From an uncultured Lachnospiraceae bacterium (GTDB lineage: Bacteria > Bacillota > Clostridia > Lachnospirales > Lachnospiraceae), in the NCBI GenBank assembly GCA_905235845.1, contig CAJONG010000005.1, positions 1 to 42,146 on the forward strand: a stretch of DNA of 42,146 bases, given 5' to 3'. Shown here in pieces: positions 15,410-24,938 of this stretch (its first letter is position 1; each line of letters opens with the position of its first letter). The notes under the pieces were generated by a model, which saw only the letters and a program-made list of their open reading frames with translations, ran no database searches and was not told the DNA's origin. The position numbers and the translations under genes are program-made.

Positions 15410-16894
15410 TTATACATGCATCGGCACCTTGATGATGAATTCAGTCCCCTTATTCTCTCCCTCACTTATGATATCCATCACATCCTCGCGACCCGTGAAT
15501 ATCCTGATACGCTCGATCACATTACCAAGCCCTATCCCGTTGGAGTCGTTCTTATCGGGATCAGCGGCTATGCCGTCGCCGGAGAGTATCTTCTCTATCT
15601 TATCCGCAGTCATACCCACGCCGTTATCTGCTATGGATATATGCACCATATCACCCACGCGGTACGTCTTAAGATCTATATGACCCTCCCATTCTATATT
15701 ACGGATGCCGTAATTGACCGCGTTCTCCACGATGGGCTGAAGCACCATGCTCGGTATTCTTATCTCACCCAGGCTGTCATCAGTCTCCTTATGGTAATGA
15801 ATCTCACCGTCGAATCTCACGTTTAAGATATATATATACTTATCTACAAGCTCAAGCTCTTCGTTAAGAGACACATCCTTGTCTATACTCTTGATATTGT
15901 ATCGGAAAAAATCGGCCATATTCTGTATGAATTCCGTCGTCTTGTCAGCACCCTCCATCATGGCGAGCTGTGCTCCCGCATTCAGGGTATTGAACAGGAA
16001 ATGCGGATTGATCTGCGCCTGTAAGGATCTTAGTTCAGCCTCTCTCATCCTGGTCTGCATCATAAGCTCCGATTCCTTCATACGGCTCTCACGACTCATA
16101 CTGTCACGAATCTCGGATATGTAGAGCTGTATGCTTCCTACCATTCCGGCGAAGGCTCTGGATACCTTACCGATCTCATCATCCACCTCCGGGGTCTCAA
16201 TATCCACATCAAAGTCCCCTCCTGCAACCTTATCAGCAGCCTTTGACAGGGCGATGAGAGGTCTTGTCATACTGTTAGTCAGAAGGAACAGTGCCAGGAT
16301 ATTGACTACCCCTATAAAAAGGAGGATCACAATGGATATGACCTCCATATATCTTAATGAAGATAACAGTATATAGTAGTTATCGGAATTGATCTTGAAC
16401 TGCTCATTATTAAGGGAGTATATGCAGTTCTGCAGATCAGCATACATCTGCTCGGCTTCTTCATAGCCCGTCCTGTAGCCCTCGACATTCCTTCCTCTTT
16501 TGGCCTGAACGGTCTCATCCACCACCTCAAGATATCTGGCTGACTGGTTCTGAATATTCTTCTGCATGATGGTCATTGTACCGGTATAACTGCTTCCGAT
16601 ATTCTCCATACTGCTGCGATATTCCTGATCGGCTCTGTAGTATTCGTTAAGGGCAGTCGTTCCCTTATTCTCCAGATATTCTCTCATGGAATTCTGTACG
16701 GCAGTCAGATTCTCAGCCAGCTCACTTAACCTGACATTACTGTCATATACTTCGTTGATCCTGGCGATCATCGTATTGACATTAAGGTACATATATACAT
16801 TCATGACTAAGATCACGAATATAGGTATGAAGAAAGCCAACATCAGCTTGCTCTGTATAGAGGCTTTATTCCATATTCGCTCAAACACGGTCAC
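15410..16894 (-). CDS. LytS/YesM-type sensor histidine kinase
   Basis: A 494-residue membrane kinase. Transmembrane segment 1 is near residues 16-38, an extracellular helical sensor region spans about 39-185, transmembrane segment 2 about 188-210, then a HAMP linker (NSMTRPLIALSKAADKVAGG). A coiled coil (RESRMKESELMMQTRMREAE) leads to the His-kinase domain with the phosphoacceptor His in QINPHFLFNTL near residue 295. The HATPase domain has VENAVNYGI, DNGVGM and GIGLGNV. Its ATG overlaps the end of the upstream binding-protein gene by 4 nt. It is the last gene of the regulator–binding protein–binding protein–kinase operon, and probably reads sugar occupancy from the binding proteins at the outer membrane face and phosphorylates the response regulator at 19007-20617. 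Confidence 0.9.
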   Translation of the reverse strand: MTVFERIWNKASIQSKLMLAFFIPIFVILVMNVYMYLNVNTMIARINEVYDSNVRLSELAENLTAVQNSMREYLENKGTTALNEYYRADQEYRSSMENIGSSYTGTMTIMQKNIQNQSARYLEVVDETVQAKRGRNVEGYRTGYEEAEQMYADLQNCIYSLNNEQFKINSDNYYILLSSLRYMEVISIVILLFIGVVNILALFLLTNSMTRPLIALSKAADKVAGGDFDVDIETPEVDDEIGKVSRAFAGMVGSIQLYISEIRDSMSRESRMKESELMMQTRMREAELRSLQAQINPHFLFNTLNAGAQLAMMEGADKTTEFIQNMADFFRYNIKSIDKDVSLNEELELVDKYIYILNVRFDGEIHYHKETDDSLGEIRIPSMVLQPIVENAVNYGIRNIEWEGHIDLKTYRVGDMVHISIADNGVGMTADKIEKILSGDGIAADPDKNDSNGIGLGNVIERIRIFTGREDVMDIISEGENKGTEFIIKVPMHV

Positions 16895-17955
16895 TCACCT
16901 CCACCTAACTGTCCGGATATCAGCTTAGCCTGATCGTATCCTATTACCTGAGTGCTTACGGGTACATAAGAATTGGTATAGCCCTCTTCCATATATTCCT
17001 TCAATGCTTTGACACTGTCTCTGCCCATCTCCTCTGTATCCACGGAGATCGTGGAATATATGATCTGCTTCTCGATGGCTTCAAGTATACTGTTGCCTGC
17101 GAAGTATCCGACGACCTGTACATCTCCTACCTTATTGCGGTCTACAAGAGACTGATAGACGCATTGTGTATGTATGCTGCTCAAGCACAGCATCATATCG
17201 GATTGCATATCTTCATAGAGGAACAGTCTTCTGATATCATCCTCCACACTGAAGGCATCATCCGAATTGATCCTTATGATATTAAGCTCCGGGATGGGAT
17301 AATCCGGATAATTCTCGGTGAAATAATCCTCTATGGCAATGGTTATGACATTGGATGCACCCTCTGACATATCCCTGTCTATCAGTACATCCACACTCTT
17401 TTTACTGATCTCTTCCTCACCGCTTATGATCTCTGCTATCTGGGAGGCGAACATCTGTCCCAGTTCGTAATTATTCACTCCCACGAAGCATTGTCTGGCA
17501 GATGCATCTATATCATTCTGCAGGATAGCTACACCTATCCCTTCTTCCACCGCTCTGTCAATAAGAGCCGCGGCAGTCTCATTGGTGGTTCCGCCATAGA
17601 TGATACCGTCTACAGATGAGTTAATGGCAACTCTTAAAAGATCCGTATCCGAATAGTTGACGCCCAGGGATTTACTCATATCTTCTATATATATATTATC
17701 CTTGGTAGCTTCTTCGCACACGGAAGCATAGACACCTTCCCAGAAGCCTTCATCATCACTGCTTACGATGAAAGCAAAGTGCCCGTCATATTCCTCGGTC
17801 ACACCCTGTTCGATGTCAGGCATCCTGTTCTTAAGATTATTGAATATCACCGCAGAACCTATGGCGACAAGCATCATGGCCAATATACTTAAGTATATGA
17901 CCCTGTATGCTCTTTTACTGTATCTGCCGGTGTTCCTTCCTTTATCCATAGTCAT
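16891..17955 (-). CDS. Membrane-anchored sugar-binding-protein-like sensor
   Basis: A 354-residue periplasmic-binding-protein-fold protein (type I, Peripla_BP_4-like: FAFIVSSDDEGFWEGVYASV, VDGIIYGGTT, VAILQNDIDASARQCFVGVNNYELGQ, VQVVGYFAGNSILEAI). It has one N-terminal hydrophobic segment (VIYLSILAMMLVAIGSAVIF) and no lipobox Cys, so it is probably held by an uncleaved anchor. It sits between the lipoprotein gene and the kinase, 3 bp after the former and overlapping the latter by 4 nt, which points to a signalling rather than a transport role. The ligand pocket differs from the lipoprotein next door, so a different sugar, or a modulator without ligand, is possible. Confidence 0.75.
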   Translation of the reverse strand: MTMDKGRNTGRYSKRAYRVIYLSILAMMLVAIGSAVIFNNLKNRMPDIEQGVTEEYDGHFAFIVSSDDEGFWEGVYASVCEEATKDNIYIEDMSKSLGVNYSDTDLLRVAINSSVDGIIYGGTTNETAAALIDRAVEEGIGVAILQNDIDASARQCFVGVNNYELGQMFASQIAEIISGEEEISKKSVDVLIDRDMSEGASNVITIAIEDYFTENYPDYPIPELNIIRINSDDAFSVEDDIRRLFLYEDMQSDMMLCLSSIHTQCVYQSLVDRNKVGDVQVVGYFAGNSILEAIEKQIIYSTISVDTEEMGRDSVKALKEYMEEGYTNSYVPVSTQVIGYDQAKLISGQLGGGE

Positions 17956-17958
17956 CGC

Positions 17959-19017
17959 TTACTCTTGTACATTAAGGTATATCTCATTCTTCTGATGATA
18001 CTTGCCTGTTATCACTTCATCCATATTCTCGGCAGTGACCGCTATGGGATCAAGTTTGTCATACGGAACCTCATAAGTTCCGTCATTAATGGTCTCTGTC
18101 ATATTAAGCGCTTCGCCCTTGGCCATGGCTACCGCATTCTCTGCTGCTGTCCTTGCAAGCTTCTCTACAGGCTTGTATACCGTCATGTACTGTGTACCCT
18201 CGACGATCCTCTGACAGGCTTCAAGGTCCGCATCCTGTCCAACGACACAGACCTCTCCGCCGAGCCTGTTTTCTATAAGAGCCTTGATAGCCTGTGCAGC
18301 CAGATTGTCATTGCCGCACATTATGGCATCCGGAACCTTGCCGGTAGCCAGATAATTGCTCGTGATACGGAAGGCATTCTCCGCCACCCAGTTATCGGAG
18401 TATTCCGCATAGGCTATCCTTATATTGGTAGTATTAAGTACTCTTTCGAATCCTTTCTGTACCATCTGCACATTATAATCGGTCGGAGAGCCCTTGATCT
18501 GTATGATGGTCCCGTCATTGCCTATCTTACGCTTGATATACAGTCCCATAAGCTCGCCGACCTTCTCATTGTCTATGGACATATACAGGTCGACATTTGC
18601 ATTGCGGATAAGTCGGTCGTAGGCTATGATCTTGATGCCCGCCTTTTTGGCCTGAGCTATCACATCCTTAAGAGCCTCATCATCTATGGCTATGACTACG
18701 ATGACATCCATCTTCTTATCTATGAAGTACTGTATCTGCTTGATCTGCTCATCCACCTCACCGTTGGCGTTCTGGACATTGACCTCAGCGCCAAGCTCCG
18801 TGGCCTTGGATACGAAGAGATCTCTCTCCCTCTGCCACCTCTCTATTACCAGAGAGTCTATGGACAGACCTATCTCTATACCATCCTTCTCCTCCGGTAC
18901 GCTGTCATCTTTGTCCTGAGCAGGAGCGCTGCATCCTGTCATCATGCATATGAGCATCAGCACGCTTATGATGCGTAATATCCTTTTTTTAAGACTGCTA
19001 TCGTTATTATATGCCAC
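17959..19017 (-). CDS. XylF-like sugar-binding lipoprotein, probable sensing partner
   Basis: A 352-residue extracellular binding protein with a lipoprotein signal (hydrophobic ILRIISVLMLICMMTGC, lipobox Cys29). The fold is type I, and blocks resemble xylose-binding XylF/ChvE: EIGLSIDSLVIERWQRERD, DVIVVIAIDDEALKDVI, IIAYDRLI, DLYMSIDNEKVGELMG, AIMCGNDNLAAQAI and VVGQDADLEACQRI. In clostridia a XylFII–LytS–YesN three-component arrangement for xylose is established, and this gene occupies the equivalent position, in an operon with LytS and an AraC-type regulator and with no transporter genes. The ligand is inferred to be a pentose or related sugar. Its start overlaps the response-regulator gene by 11 nt. 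Confidence 0.82.
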   Translation of the reverse strand: MAYNNDSSLKKRILRIISVLMLICMMTGCSAPAQDKDDSVPEEKDGIEIGLSIDSLVIERWQRERDLFVSKATELGAEVNVQNANGEVDEQIKQIQYFIDKKMDVIVVIAIDDEALKDVIAQAKKAGIKIIAYDRLIRNANVDLYMSIDNEKVGELMGLYIKRKIGNDGTIIQIKGSPTDYNVQMVQKGFERVLNTTNIRIAYAEYSDNWVAENAFRITSNYLATGKVPDAIMCGNDNLAAQAIKALIENRLGGEVCVVGQDADLEACQRIVEGTQYMTVYKPVEKLARTAAENAVAMAKGEALNMTETINDGTYEVPYDKLDPIAVTAENMDEVITGKYHQKNEIYLNVQE

Positions 19018-20617
19018 TTCCCATCTTCTCCTTATACTCTGAGGGAGTCATCCCCGTGGATTTTTTGAATATTCTTGAAAAATAATTGGGATCTGAGTAT
19101 CCGCAGGCCACACCGACTTCCTTGATACTGTGTTCCGGACTCTTAAGAAGCGCCTTGGCCTCATCGACTCTTCGCCTGGTCAGGTATTCCACGAAGCCCT
19201 CACCCTTTTCCTCCTTAAAAAGCTTGGAGAAGTAATACGAGCTTATGCCCAGATCTCCTGCCAGTTCATCGAGAGATATATCCTTATGGAAATTACTCTC
19301 TATATAATCTATGGCCTTCTTGATGACATGATGGGTGCGGTCCTTACTGCCCGTCTTCAGTTCTCCCACAGCCACACGCATCTTATCCATATACCATGCC
19401 TTAAGCGTATCTAAGGACTGTGCACCCATGATCTCCTGCAGGTAATCCTTGCGGCTGTTGAACTCATAGGTGTGACCTCCGCCCTTATACATCTCTGATT
19501 CAGCTCTTAAGACGAATTCCAGAGTCTTAAGCCGGATGCTCATGATATCATCGGGATACGCACTTACCATCCAGTCGTAGAACTCTCCGGCTTTAACAAG
19601 ACATGCATCCTGATCGCCGTCTTCAAGCTTCTCGAAGATGGCATTCTCAAGATCTGCGGGATAACTCTCTTCGTAGGATGCGGTAAGAGGCAGGTCATCT
19701 ATATGTGCCACGCTTCCGTTGGTGGATACCAGTGCCTTGATCGCTTCCTCATAGGACTCGGATGCGCTCTTGATACGCCTCATTCCTCCTATACCTATCC
19801 TGTAGGATATATCGGTGGCCTTAGACATATTCCTGACCAGAGCACGGCACCTCTCAATTATGACACCTCGCTCACTTAGTTCCATCTTAGTCTCTGTAGA
19901 GGGGATGTATATGGGTATTCTGTTGGCAGATATGCTTCCGACTATCGCTTCGGGAAAGGAATCCTTGATAAGCTCTCTTACTTTATTATAATAGGTTGTC
20001 TGCGCCTTGACCGAGCTTCCCACTACATTGGTCATAAGGTGTCCCTGCTGCATATCACCGAATACCACCACCATGATATATCCGTAGGGAGTGCTTATTT
20101 CCAGAAGATCCTTGTAATTGGCTATATCCTCATCAATCTGTTCTTCGAATATGATGGAGTATATGAAGCCGTTCTCGATAATGGGCATGACGGTCTCCAT
20201 GCGCTCCTTGGTCTGTAAGTCCTCACGACGGCGGCGCTGCCTGTCATCTATCTTCTCCATGGCAGTCTGAAGCACTGCTATAACATCCTTCTGATTAAAG
20301 GGTTTGTTCAGATACTCCATGACACCGAGATTGATGGCTTCCTTGGCATAATCGAACTTATCGTATGCAGTGAGCACCACGAATATCACGCTCGGGAGCA
20401 TGGCCCTTATCTCCTTCATGGCTTCGATACCGTTGATCCCGGGCATCTGTATATCCATGAATATGATATCGGGTCTGAAGTGTTCGGCCATCTCTATGGC
20501 AGCCCTGCCCGTCTTGGCTGTCTCGATCTCGAATTTTCCTTCGAAATTCTTCTCTATTAAAAAGGTCATGGAATTTAATACGATTCCCTCATCGTCTGCC
20601 AGAAGTATCCTGTACAT
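19007..20617 (-). CDS. YesN/AraC-type response regulator
   Basis: A 536-residue cytoplasmic regulator. Residues 1-120 are a receiver domain: MYRILLADDEGIVL with the acidic pair, DIIFMDIQMPG with the phosphoacceptor Asp, VVLTAYDKFDYA and YLNKPFNQ with the Lys. A central region (about 140-415) is typical of long YesN proteins. The C-terminal 100 residues are an AraC-type double helix-turn-helix (DISLDELAGDLGISSYYFSK, RRVDEAKALL, VACGYSDPNYFSRIFKK). I set the start at 20617, where GGAG lies 10 bases upstream and the receiver begins, rather than the ATG at 20671. First gene of the minus-strand sensing operon; likely activator of the divergent ChvE operon through the dyads at 20727-20762. Confidence 0.9.
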   Translation of the reverse strand: MYRILLADDEGIVLNSMTFLIEKNFEGKFEIETAKTGRAAIEMAEHFRPDIIFMDIQMPGINGIEAMKEIRAMLPSVIFVVLTAYDKFDYAKEAINLGVMEYLNKPFNQKDVIAVLQTAMEKIDDRQRRRREDLQTKERMETVMPIIENGFIYSIIFEEQIDEDIANYKDLLEISTPYGYIMVVVFGDMQQGHLMTNVVGSSVKAQTTYYNKVRELIKDSFPEAIVGSISANRIPIYIPSTETKMELSERGVIIERCRALVRNMSKATDISYRIGIGGMRRIKSASESYEEAIKALVSTNGSVAHIDDLPLTASYEESYPADLENAIFEKLEDGDQDACLVKAGEFYDWMVSAYPDDIMSIRLKTLEFVLRAESEMYKGGGHTYEFNSRKDYLQEIMGAQSLDTLKAWYMDKMRVAVGELKTGSKDRTHHVIKKAIDYIESNFHKDISLDELAGDLGISSYYFSKLFKEEKGEGFVEYLTRRRVDEAKALLKSPEHSIKEVGVACGYSDPNYFSRIFKKSTGMTPSEYKEKMGSGI

Positions 20618-20726
20618 AGTGCTCGTTCTCCGTGTAATTCCGTATAATAAGGTAGAATTGTCTCCAATCATTCTATAATATTTTCAGAAGCGTAACAACA
20701 GAAAAAAGCGGATTTGTGATAATGAC

Positions 20727-20762
20727 AGGACAATTTTGTGCTAGTCAGGACAAAATTGTCCT
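20727..20762. promoter_or_regulatory. Twin AGGACAA dyads between the divergent sensor and ChvE operons
   Basis: Site A, AGGACAA-tt-TTGTGCT (20727-20742), has one mismatch. Site B, AGGACAA-aa-TTGTCCT (20747-20762), is perfect. The sites are 20 bp apart, two helical turns, so they lie on the same face of the DNA. Together they also form a 13-bp-arm inverted repeat. They lie about 47 bp upstream of the putative ChvE -35 region and are likely binding sites for the AraC-type response regulator. Confidence 0.65.
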
Positions 20763-20808
20763 ATTTCTGTTAATAGTCTGTTCACAGTTTGTTAAAATTT
20801 TGAAGAAT

Positions 20809-20843
20809 TTGACAAGTTGTTGCTATTTGTTCTGTGTTATAGT
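20809..20843 (+). promoter_or_regulatory. Probable promoter of the ChvE operon
   Basis: TGTTATAGT (20835-20843) is an extended -10. A perfect TTGACA (20809-20814) lies 23 bp upstream, too far for a normal -35; TTGTTG (20817-20822) is at 15 bp. A suboptimal -35 is usual for an activator-dependent promoter. Confidence 0.5.
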
Positions 20844-20904
20844 ACTGAATGTAACAGAGATGACATAGCGTCATTTCAGAGAATAAATAGGGAGGACAAG
20901 AAAA

Positions 20905-22062
20905 ATGTCAAAGAAGTTTTTAGGTATTTTACTTGCTACAGCAATGGTTGCCGGAACTTTAGTAGGCTGTGGTTCAACAGCTACTACAGAGACAGCAGCT
21001 CCTGCAGCTAGCACAGAGACAGCAGCTCCTGCAGCAGATGCAGCAGCAGACACAGCAGCTCCTGCAGCAGACGCAGTAGGCGCAGGCCAGAAGGTTGGTG
21101 TTGCAATGCCTACTAAGGACCTTCAGAGATGGAACCAGGACGGTGCCAACATGGAGTCAGAGCTTAAGGCAGCAGGCTACGAAGTAGACCTTCAGTACGC
21201 ATCTAACGATGTATCTACTCAGGTTTCACAGATCGAGAACATGATCAACGGTGGTTGCTCAGTACTCGTTATCGCATCTATCGATGGTGATTCACTCGGA
21301 ACAGTTCTTGCTTCAGCTAAGGAGAAGAACATCCCCGTTATCGCTTATGACCGTCTTATCATGAACACAGATGCAGTTTCTTACTACGCTACATTTGATA
21401 ACTACATGGTTGGTACTAAGCAGGGTGAGTACATCAGAGATGAGTTAGACCTTGACAATGCAGAAGGACCTTTCAACATCGAACTTACAACAGGTGATCC
21501 CGGTGACAACAACGCTAAGTTCTTCTTCAACGGTGCTATGGACGTTCTTAATCCTTACATCGATGCTGGCAAGCTTGTAGTTAAGTCTGGTCAGACAGAT
21601 TTCGCAACAGTTGCAACAGCTAACTGGGCATCAGACGCAGCTCAGTCAAGAGCAGAGAACATCGTATCTTCTAACTACGCTGATGGATCTAACATCGACG
21701 CTTGGATGTGCTCTAACGACTCTACAGCACAGGGTGTTGTAGCAGCACTTGACGCTAACTATTCAGGTGAGTGGCCTATAATCACAGGTCAGGACTGCGA
21801 CATCGTATCTGTTAAGAACATGATCGCTGGTAAGCAGGCAATGTCTATCTTCAAGGATACACGTACACTTGCTTCACAGGTTGTTAAGATGGTTGGCCAG
21901 ATACTTGCAGGTCAGGATGTTGAAGTTAACGATACTGCTACATATGACAATGGTACAGGCGTTATCCCTTCATACCTCTGCGAGCCCGTATTCGCTGATA
22001 TCAACAACTACAAGGAGCTTCTGATCGATTCTGGTTACTACACAGAGGATCAGCTTCAGTAA
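20905..22062 (+). CDS. chvE: ChvE-type multiple-monosaccharide-binding lipoprotein
   Basis: A 385-residue extracellular sugar-binding lipoprotein that delivers monosaccharides to the ABC transporter encoded next. Lipobox LVGC (Cys22) follows a clean signal peptide, then an Ala/Thr/Pro-rich linker with repeats of TETAAPAA type (residues 27-58). The mature domain has ChvE/XylF blocks: VGVAMPTKDLQRWNQDGANM, VLVIASIDGDSLG, VIAYDRLIMNTD, YYATFDNYMVGTKQG, AWMCSNDSTAQGVV, ITGQDCDIVSVKNM. Codons are visibly more biased to highly expressed forms (GCT, AAC, GGT) than in its neighbours, as expected for an abundant binding protein. GGGAGG precedes the ATG. A hairpin separates it from gguA. Confidence 0.9.
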   Translation: MSKKFLGILLATAMVAGTLVGCGSTATTETAAPAASTETAAPAADAAADTAAPAADAVGAGQKVGVAMPTKDLQRWNQDGANMESELKAAGYEVDLQYASNDVSTQVSQIENMINGGCSVLVIASIDGDSLGTVLASAKEKNIPVIAYDRLIMNTDAVSYYATFDNYMVGTKQGEYIRDELDLDNAEGPFNIELTTGDPGDNNAKFFFNGAMDVLNPYIDAGKLVVKSGQTDFATVATANWASDAAQSRAENIVSSNYADGSNIDAWMCSNDSTAQGVVAALDANYSGEWPIITGQDCDIVSVKNMIAGKQAMSIFKDTRTLASQVVKMVGQILAGQDVEVNDTATYDNGTGVIPSYLCEPVFADINNYKELLIDSGYYTEDQLQ

Positions 22063-22092
22063 GATGATCGTCCAAACGATCTAATATAATAG

Positions 22093-22115
22093 CAGGCGGG
22101 TATATTACCCGACTG
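22093..22115 (+). terminator. Hairpin between chvE and gguA (attenuator or mRNA-stabilising stem)
   Basis: CGGGTA-tat-TACCCG (22097-22111), extended by CAG/CTG, is followed by TTTATT. Such stems downstream of binding-protein genes commonly let most transcripts end or be protected there, giving more binding protein than ABC subunits. Confidence 0.6.
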
Positions 22116-22200
22116 TTTATTCTAAAAGATATAAAATCCAAAGAAATAATGTTAAAATGCAATAAACTACGATTAATGGACTGGTTAGGAGGGATTTATT

Positions 22201-23742
22201 TTGGCTAAAGTATTGCTTGAAATGAAAAATATTACCAAAACCTTCCCGGGTGTCAAGGCGCTTGATAATGTCAACTTTCAGGTAGAAGAGGGTGAGATCC
22301 ACGCTCTTGTAGGAGAGAACGGCGCCGGTAAATCGACACTTATGAATGTACTGAGCGGAATCTATCCCTACGGTACATATGAGGGCGATATCATCTATAA
22401 CGGTGAGGTGTGTCAGTTTAACAAGATTAAGGATTCCGAGCAGAAGGGAATAGTCATCATTCATCAGGAGCTTGCCTTGATACCTTATCTTACGATAGGT
22501 GAGAATATGTTCCTTGGCAATGAGCGAGGCAAGAGCGGAGCTTCCATTGACTGGAACGAGACATATGGAGAGGCTGACAAGTACCTTAAGATGGTTGGTC
22601 TTGAGGAATCCTCAAGAACACTGGTTAAGGAGCTTGGTACAGGTAAGCAGCAGCTTGTAGAGATAGCTAAGGCACTTGCCAAGCATGCTAAGCTGCTTAT
22701 ACTTGACGAGCCCACTTCTTCTCTTAATGAGCAGGACTCTAAGGCACTGCTTGATCTGATACTCAGATTCAAAGAAGAAGGCATGACTTCGATAATTATA
22801 TCTCATAAGCTTAACGAGGTCTCTTACGTGGCTGATAAGATCACGGTTGTCCGTGATGGTGCTACAATAGAGACTCTTGATAAGAAGACTACTGAGATTT
22901 CAGAGGATAGGATAATAAAGGGCATGGTCGGCCGTGAGATCACAGACCGATTCCCCAAGAGACATGATGTTAAGATCGGTGATATCAATCTCGAAGTAGA
23001 TAACTGGACAGTATACCATCCTTTATATTCTGAGCGTAAGGTGGTGGACAATGTATCACTTAACGTGCGTAAGGGTGAAGTGGTAGGTATCTACGGACTT
23101 ATGGGAGCAGGCAGAACAGAGCTTGCCATGAGTATATTCGGTAAATCATACGGTACGGGCATCACAGGTACACTTAAGCTTAACGGTCAGGTTACAGAGC
23201 TTAAGACCATCAAGGATGCCATTAAGCATAAGATAGCCTATGTTACAGAGGACAGAAAGGGTAATGGTCTTGTACTTACCAATCCCATCAAGATCAATAC
23301 TACTCTGGCTAATCTTGAGGCTGTCAGCAATAAGAGCATAATAGATCAGGATAAGGAATATCAGGTAGCGGTTGAGTATAAGGATAAGCTGCGTACCAAG
23401 ACTCCTTCCGTTGAACAGAATGTAGGTAACCTCTCCGGCGGTAACCAGCAGAAGGTGCTCCTTGCCAAGTGGATGTTCGCAGATCCCGATGTGCTCATCT
23501 TAGATGAGCCCACAAGAGGTATCGATGTAGGTGCCAAGTATGAGATATACTGCATCATCAATGACCTCGTAGCAGCAGGCAAGTCAGTGATCATGATATC
23601 TTCGGAGCTTCCCGAGGTGCTTGGCATGAGTGACAGGATATATGTCATGAATGCAGGTAAGTTCGTGGGCGAGCTTGCGGCAGACGGTGCTACACAGGAG
23701 TCCGTAATGAGTTATATAGTTAAGACAGGAAGGGGTGAATAG
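22201..23742 (+). CDS. gguA: Multiple-monosaccharide ABC transporter ATP-binding protein
   Basis: A 513-residue tandem ATPase of the MglA/XylG/GguA type that powers sugar import. Domain 1 has Walker [10 protein letters not shown], the signature [16 protein letters not shown] (a degenerate form typical of the family) and Walker [12 protein letters not shown]. Domain 2 has the altered phosphate loop [23 protein letters not shown] and [20 protein letters not shown]. It starts with TTG at 22201, with AGGAGGG about 8 bases before. One base separates its stop from the first permease ATG. A duplicated-ATPase protein of this type serves both permeases or a permease dimer. Confidence 0.92.
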   Translation: MAKVLLEMKNITKTFPGVKALDNVNFQVEEGEIHALVGENGAGKSTLMNVLSGIYPYGTYEGDIIYNGEVCQFNKIKDSEQKGIVIIHQELALIPYLTIGENMFLGNERGKSGASIDWNETYGEADKYLKMVGLEESSRTLVKELGTGKQQLVEIAKALAKHAKLLILDEPTSSLNEQDSKALLDLILRFKEEGMTSIIISHKLNEVSYVADKITVVRDGATIETLDKKTTEISEDRIIKGMVGREITDRFPKRHDVKIGDINLEVDNWTVYHPLYSERKVVDNVSLNVRKGEVVGIYGLMGAGRTELAMSIFGKSYGTGITGTLKLNGQVTELKTIKDAIKHKIAYVTEDRKGNGLVLTNPIKINTTLANLEAVSNKSIIDQDKEYQVAVEYKDKLRTKTPSVEQNVGNLSGGNQQKVLLAKWMFADPDVLILDEPTRGIDVGAKYEIYCIINDLVAAGKSVIMISSELPEVLGMSDRIYVMNAGKFVGELAADGATQESVMSYIVKTGRGE

Positions 23743-23743
23743 T

Positions 23744-24913
23744 ATGGATAAGACTAATATAAGTGCTGTTCTTAGGAAGTACACCATGCCGATAGCCCTT
23801 GTGCTTGTGCTGTTATTCTTCTCATGGCGTACTAACGGGGCCATAATCCTGCCCCAGAATATCAACAACCTTTTATCACAGAACGCCTATGTGTTCGTGC
23901 TGGCTGTTGGTATGCTTTTATGTATATTAACAGGTGGTAATATCGACCTTGCGGTTGGTTCCGTAGTCTGCTTCGCAGGTGCCATCGGTGCCAACATACT
24001 TGATAAAGATATCAATATGTGGGTTGCCGTAATAGTTATGCTTATAATAGGTACACTCGTGGGTATATGGCAGGGCTTCTGGATCGCATATGTCAATGTT
24101 CCGCCATTCATCGCAACTCTGTCAGGTATGTACGCTTTCCGTGGATTATCCAATGTCGTTCTTCAGGGACTTGCGGTATCTATTGACAATAAGTCATTCC
24201 TTAATCTCTTCGGTGGCGGAGCTGATTGTTATGTACCGGATATACTCGGTGGCAGCAATATCAATATGCTCTGTATGTTGGTAGGTATCATCGGCGTAGT
24301 AGCATACGTGATCTCATTCATAATGAGCCGTGCCAATATCAAGAGGCGCGGATATGAGACCAAGCCGCTTGCGGGTGAGCTCATTAAGCTTATCATCATA
24401 TGTGCAGTGGTACTTTGGGTTACATATAAGCTTGCAAGCTATAAGGGTATTCCCACATCACTCATATGGATTCTCTTAGTAGTCTTCGTATTCGGATATG
24501 TTACAAGCAAGACTCGTATAGGACGTTACCTCTATGCTGTCGGCGGCAACAAGAAGGCGGCACAGTTGTCAGGTGTCAATGTTAAGAATGTATACTTCTT
24601 CGCATACACCTGTATGGGTCTTCTGTCAGGTCTTGCAGGTATCCTTACAATAGCCAGAGCAACCCAGTCACAGCCCACATTCGGACAGGGCTATGAGATG
24701 GATGCCATCGGTGCCTGCTTCATAGGCGGTGCATCAGCTTACGGCGGAATAGGTACTGTACCCGGAGTTATCGTCGGAGCCCTTCTTATGGGTGTTATCA
24801 ACCAGGGTATGTCTATCATGGGTATAGACGCTAACTGGCAGAAGGTGGTCAAGGGAGCCGTTCTCCTGATAGCGATCGTCTTCGACGTAGTATCTAAGAA
24901 GGAAAAGAAATAA
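23744..24913 (+). CDS. gguB: Multiple-monosaccharide ABC transporter permease, copy 1
   Basis: A 389-residue inner-membrane permease (BPD_transp_2 family) with about ten membrane segments. Conserved blocks include TMPIALVLVLLFF, NAYVFVLAVGMLLCILTGGNIDLAVGS, VPPFIATLSGMYAFRG, and the coupling region RYLYAVGGNKKAAQLSGVNV. The C-terminus is GVINQGMSIMGIDANWQKVV. At this length, with the insertion between the two halves, it matches GguB/MmsB rather than RbsC. I chose ATG 23744 (GGGG 8 bases upstream) over GTG 23735. It is followed by a close paralogue. Confidence 0.9.
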   Translation: MDKTNISAVLRKYTMPIALVLVLLFFSWRTNGAIILPQNINNLLSQNAYVFVLAVGMLLCILTGGNIDLAVGSVVCFAGAIGANILDKDINMWVAVIVMLIIGTLVGIWQGFWIAYVNVPPFIATLSGMYAFRGLSNVVLQGLAVSIDNKSFLNLFGGGADCYVPDILGGSNINMLCMLVGIIGVVAYVISFIMSRANIKRRGYETKPLAGELIKLIIICAVVLWVTYKLASYKGIPTSLIWILLVVFVFGYVTSKTRIGRYLYAVGGNKKAAQLSGVNVKNVYFFAYTCMGLLSGLAGILTIARATQSQPTFGQGYEMDAIGACFIGGASAYGGIGTVPGVIVGALLMGVINQGMSIMGIDANWQKVVKGAVLLIAIVFDVVSKKEKK

Positions 24914-24938
24914 TATAAGGATGGAGGATAAGTAGAAC

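Noticed and set aside
15344-15826. Plus-strand open frame of 160 codons opposite the kinase gene
   Set aside because: Starts inside the branched terminator and mirrors the kinase; no protein-like motifs.
17965-18978. A 337-codon plus-strand open frame opposite the XylF-like lipoprotein gene
   Set aside because: It is the antisense shadow of a well-supported gene: no ribosome-binding site, odd composition (many His, Tyr, Leu) and no family blocks.
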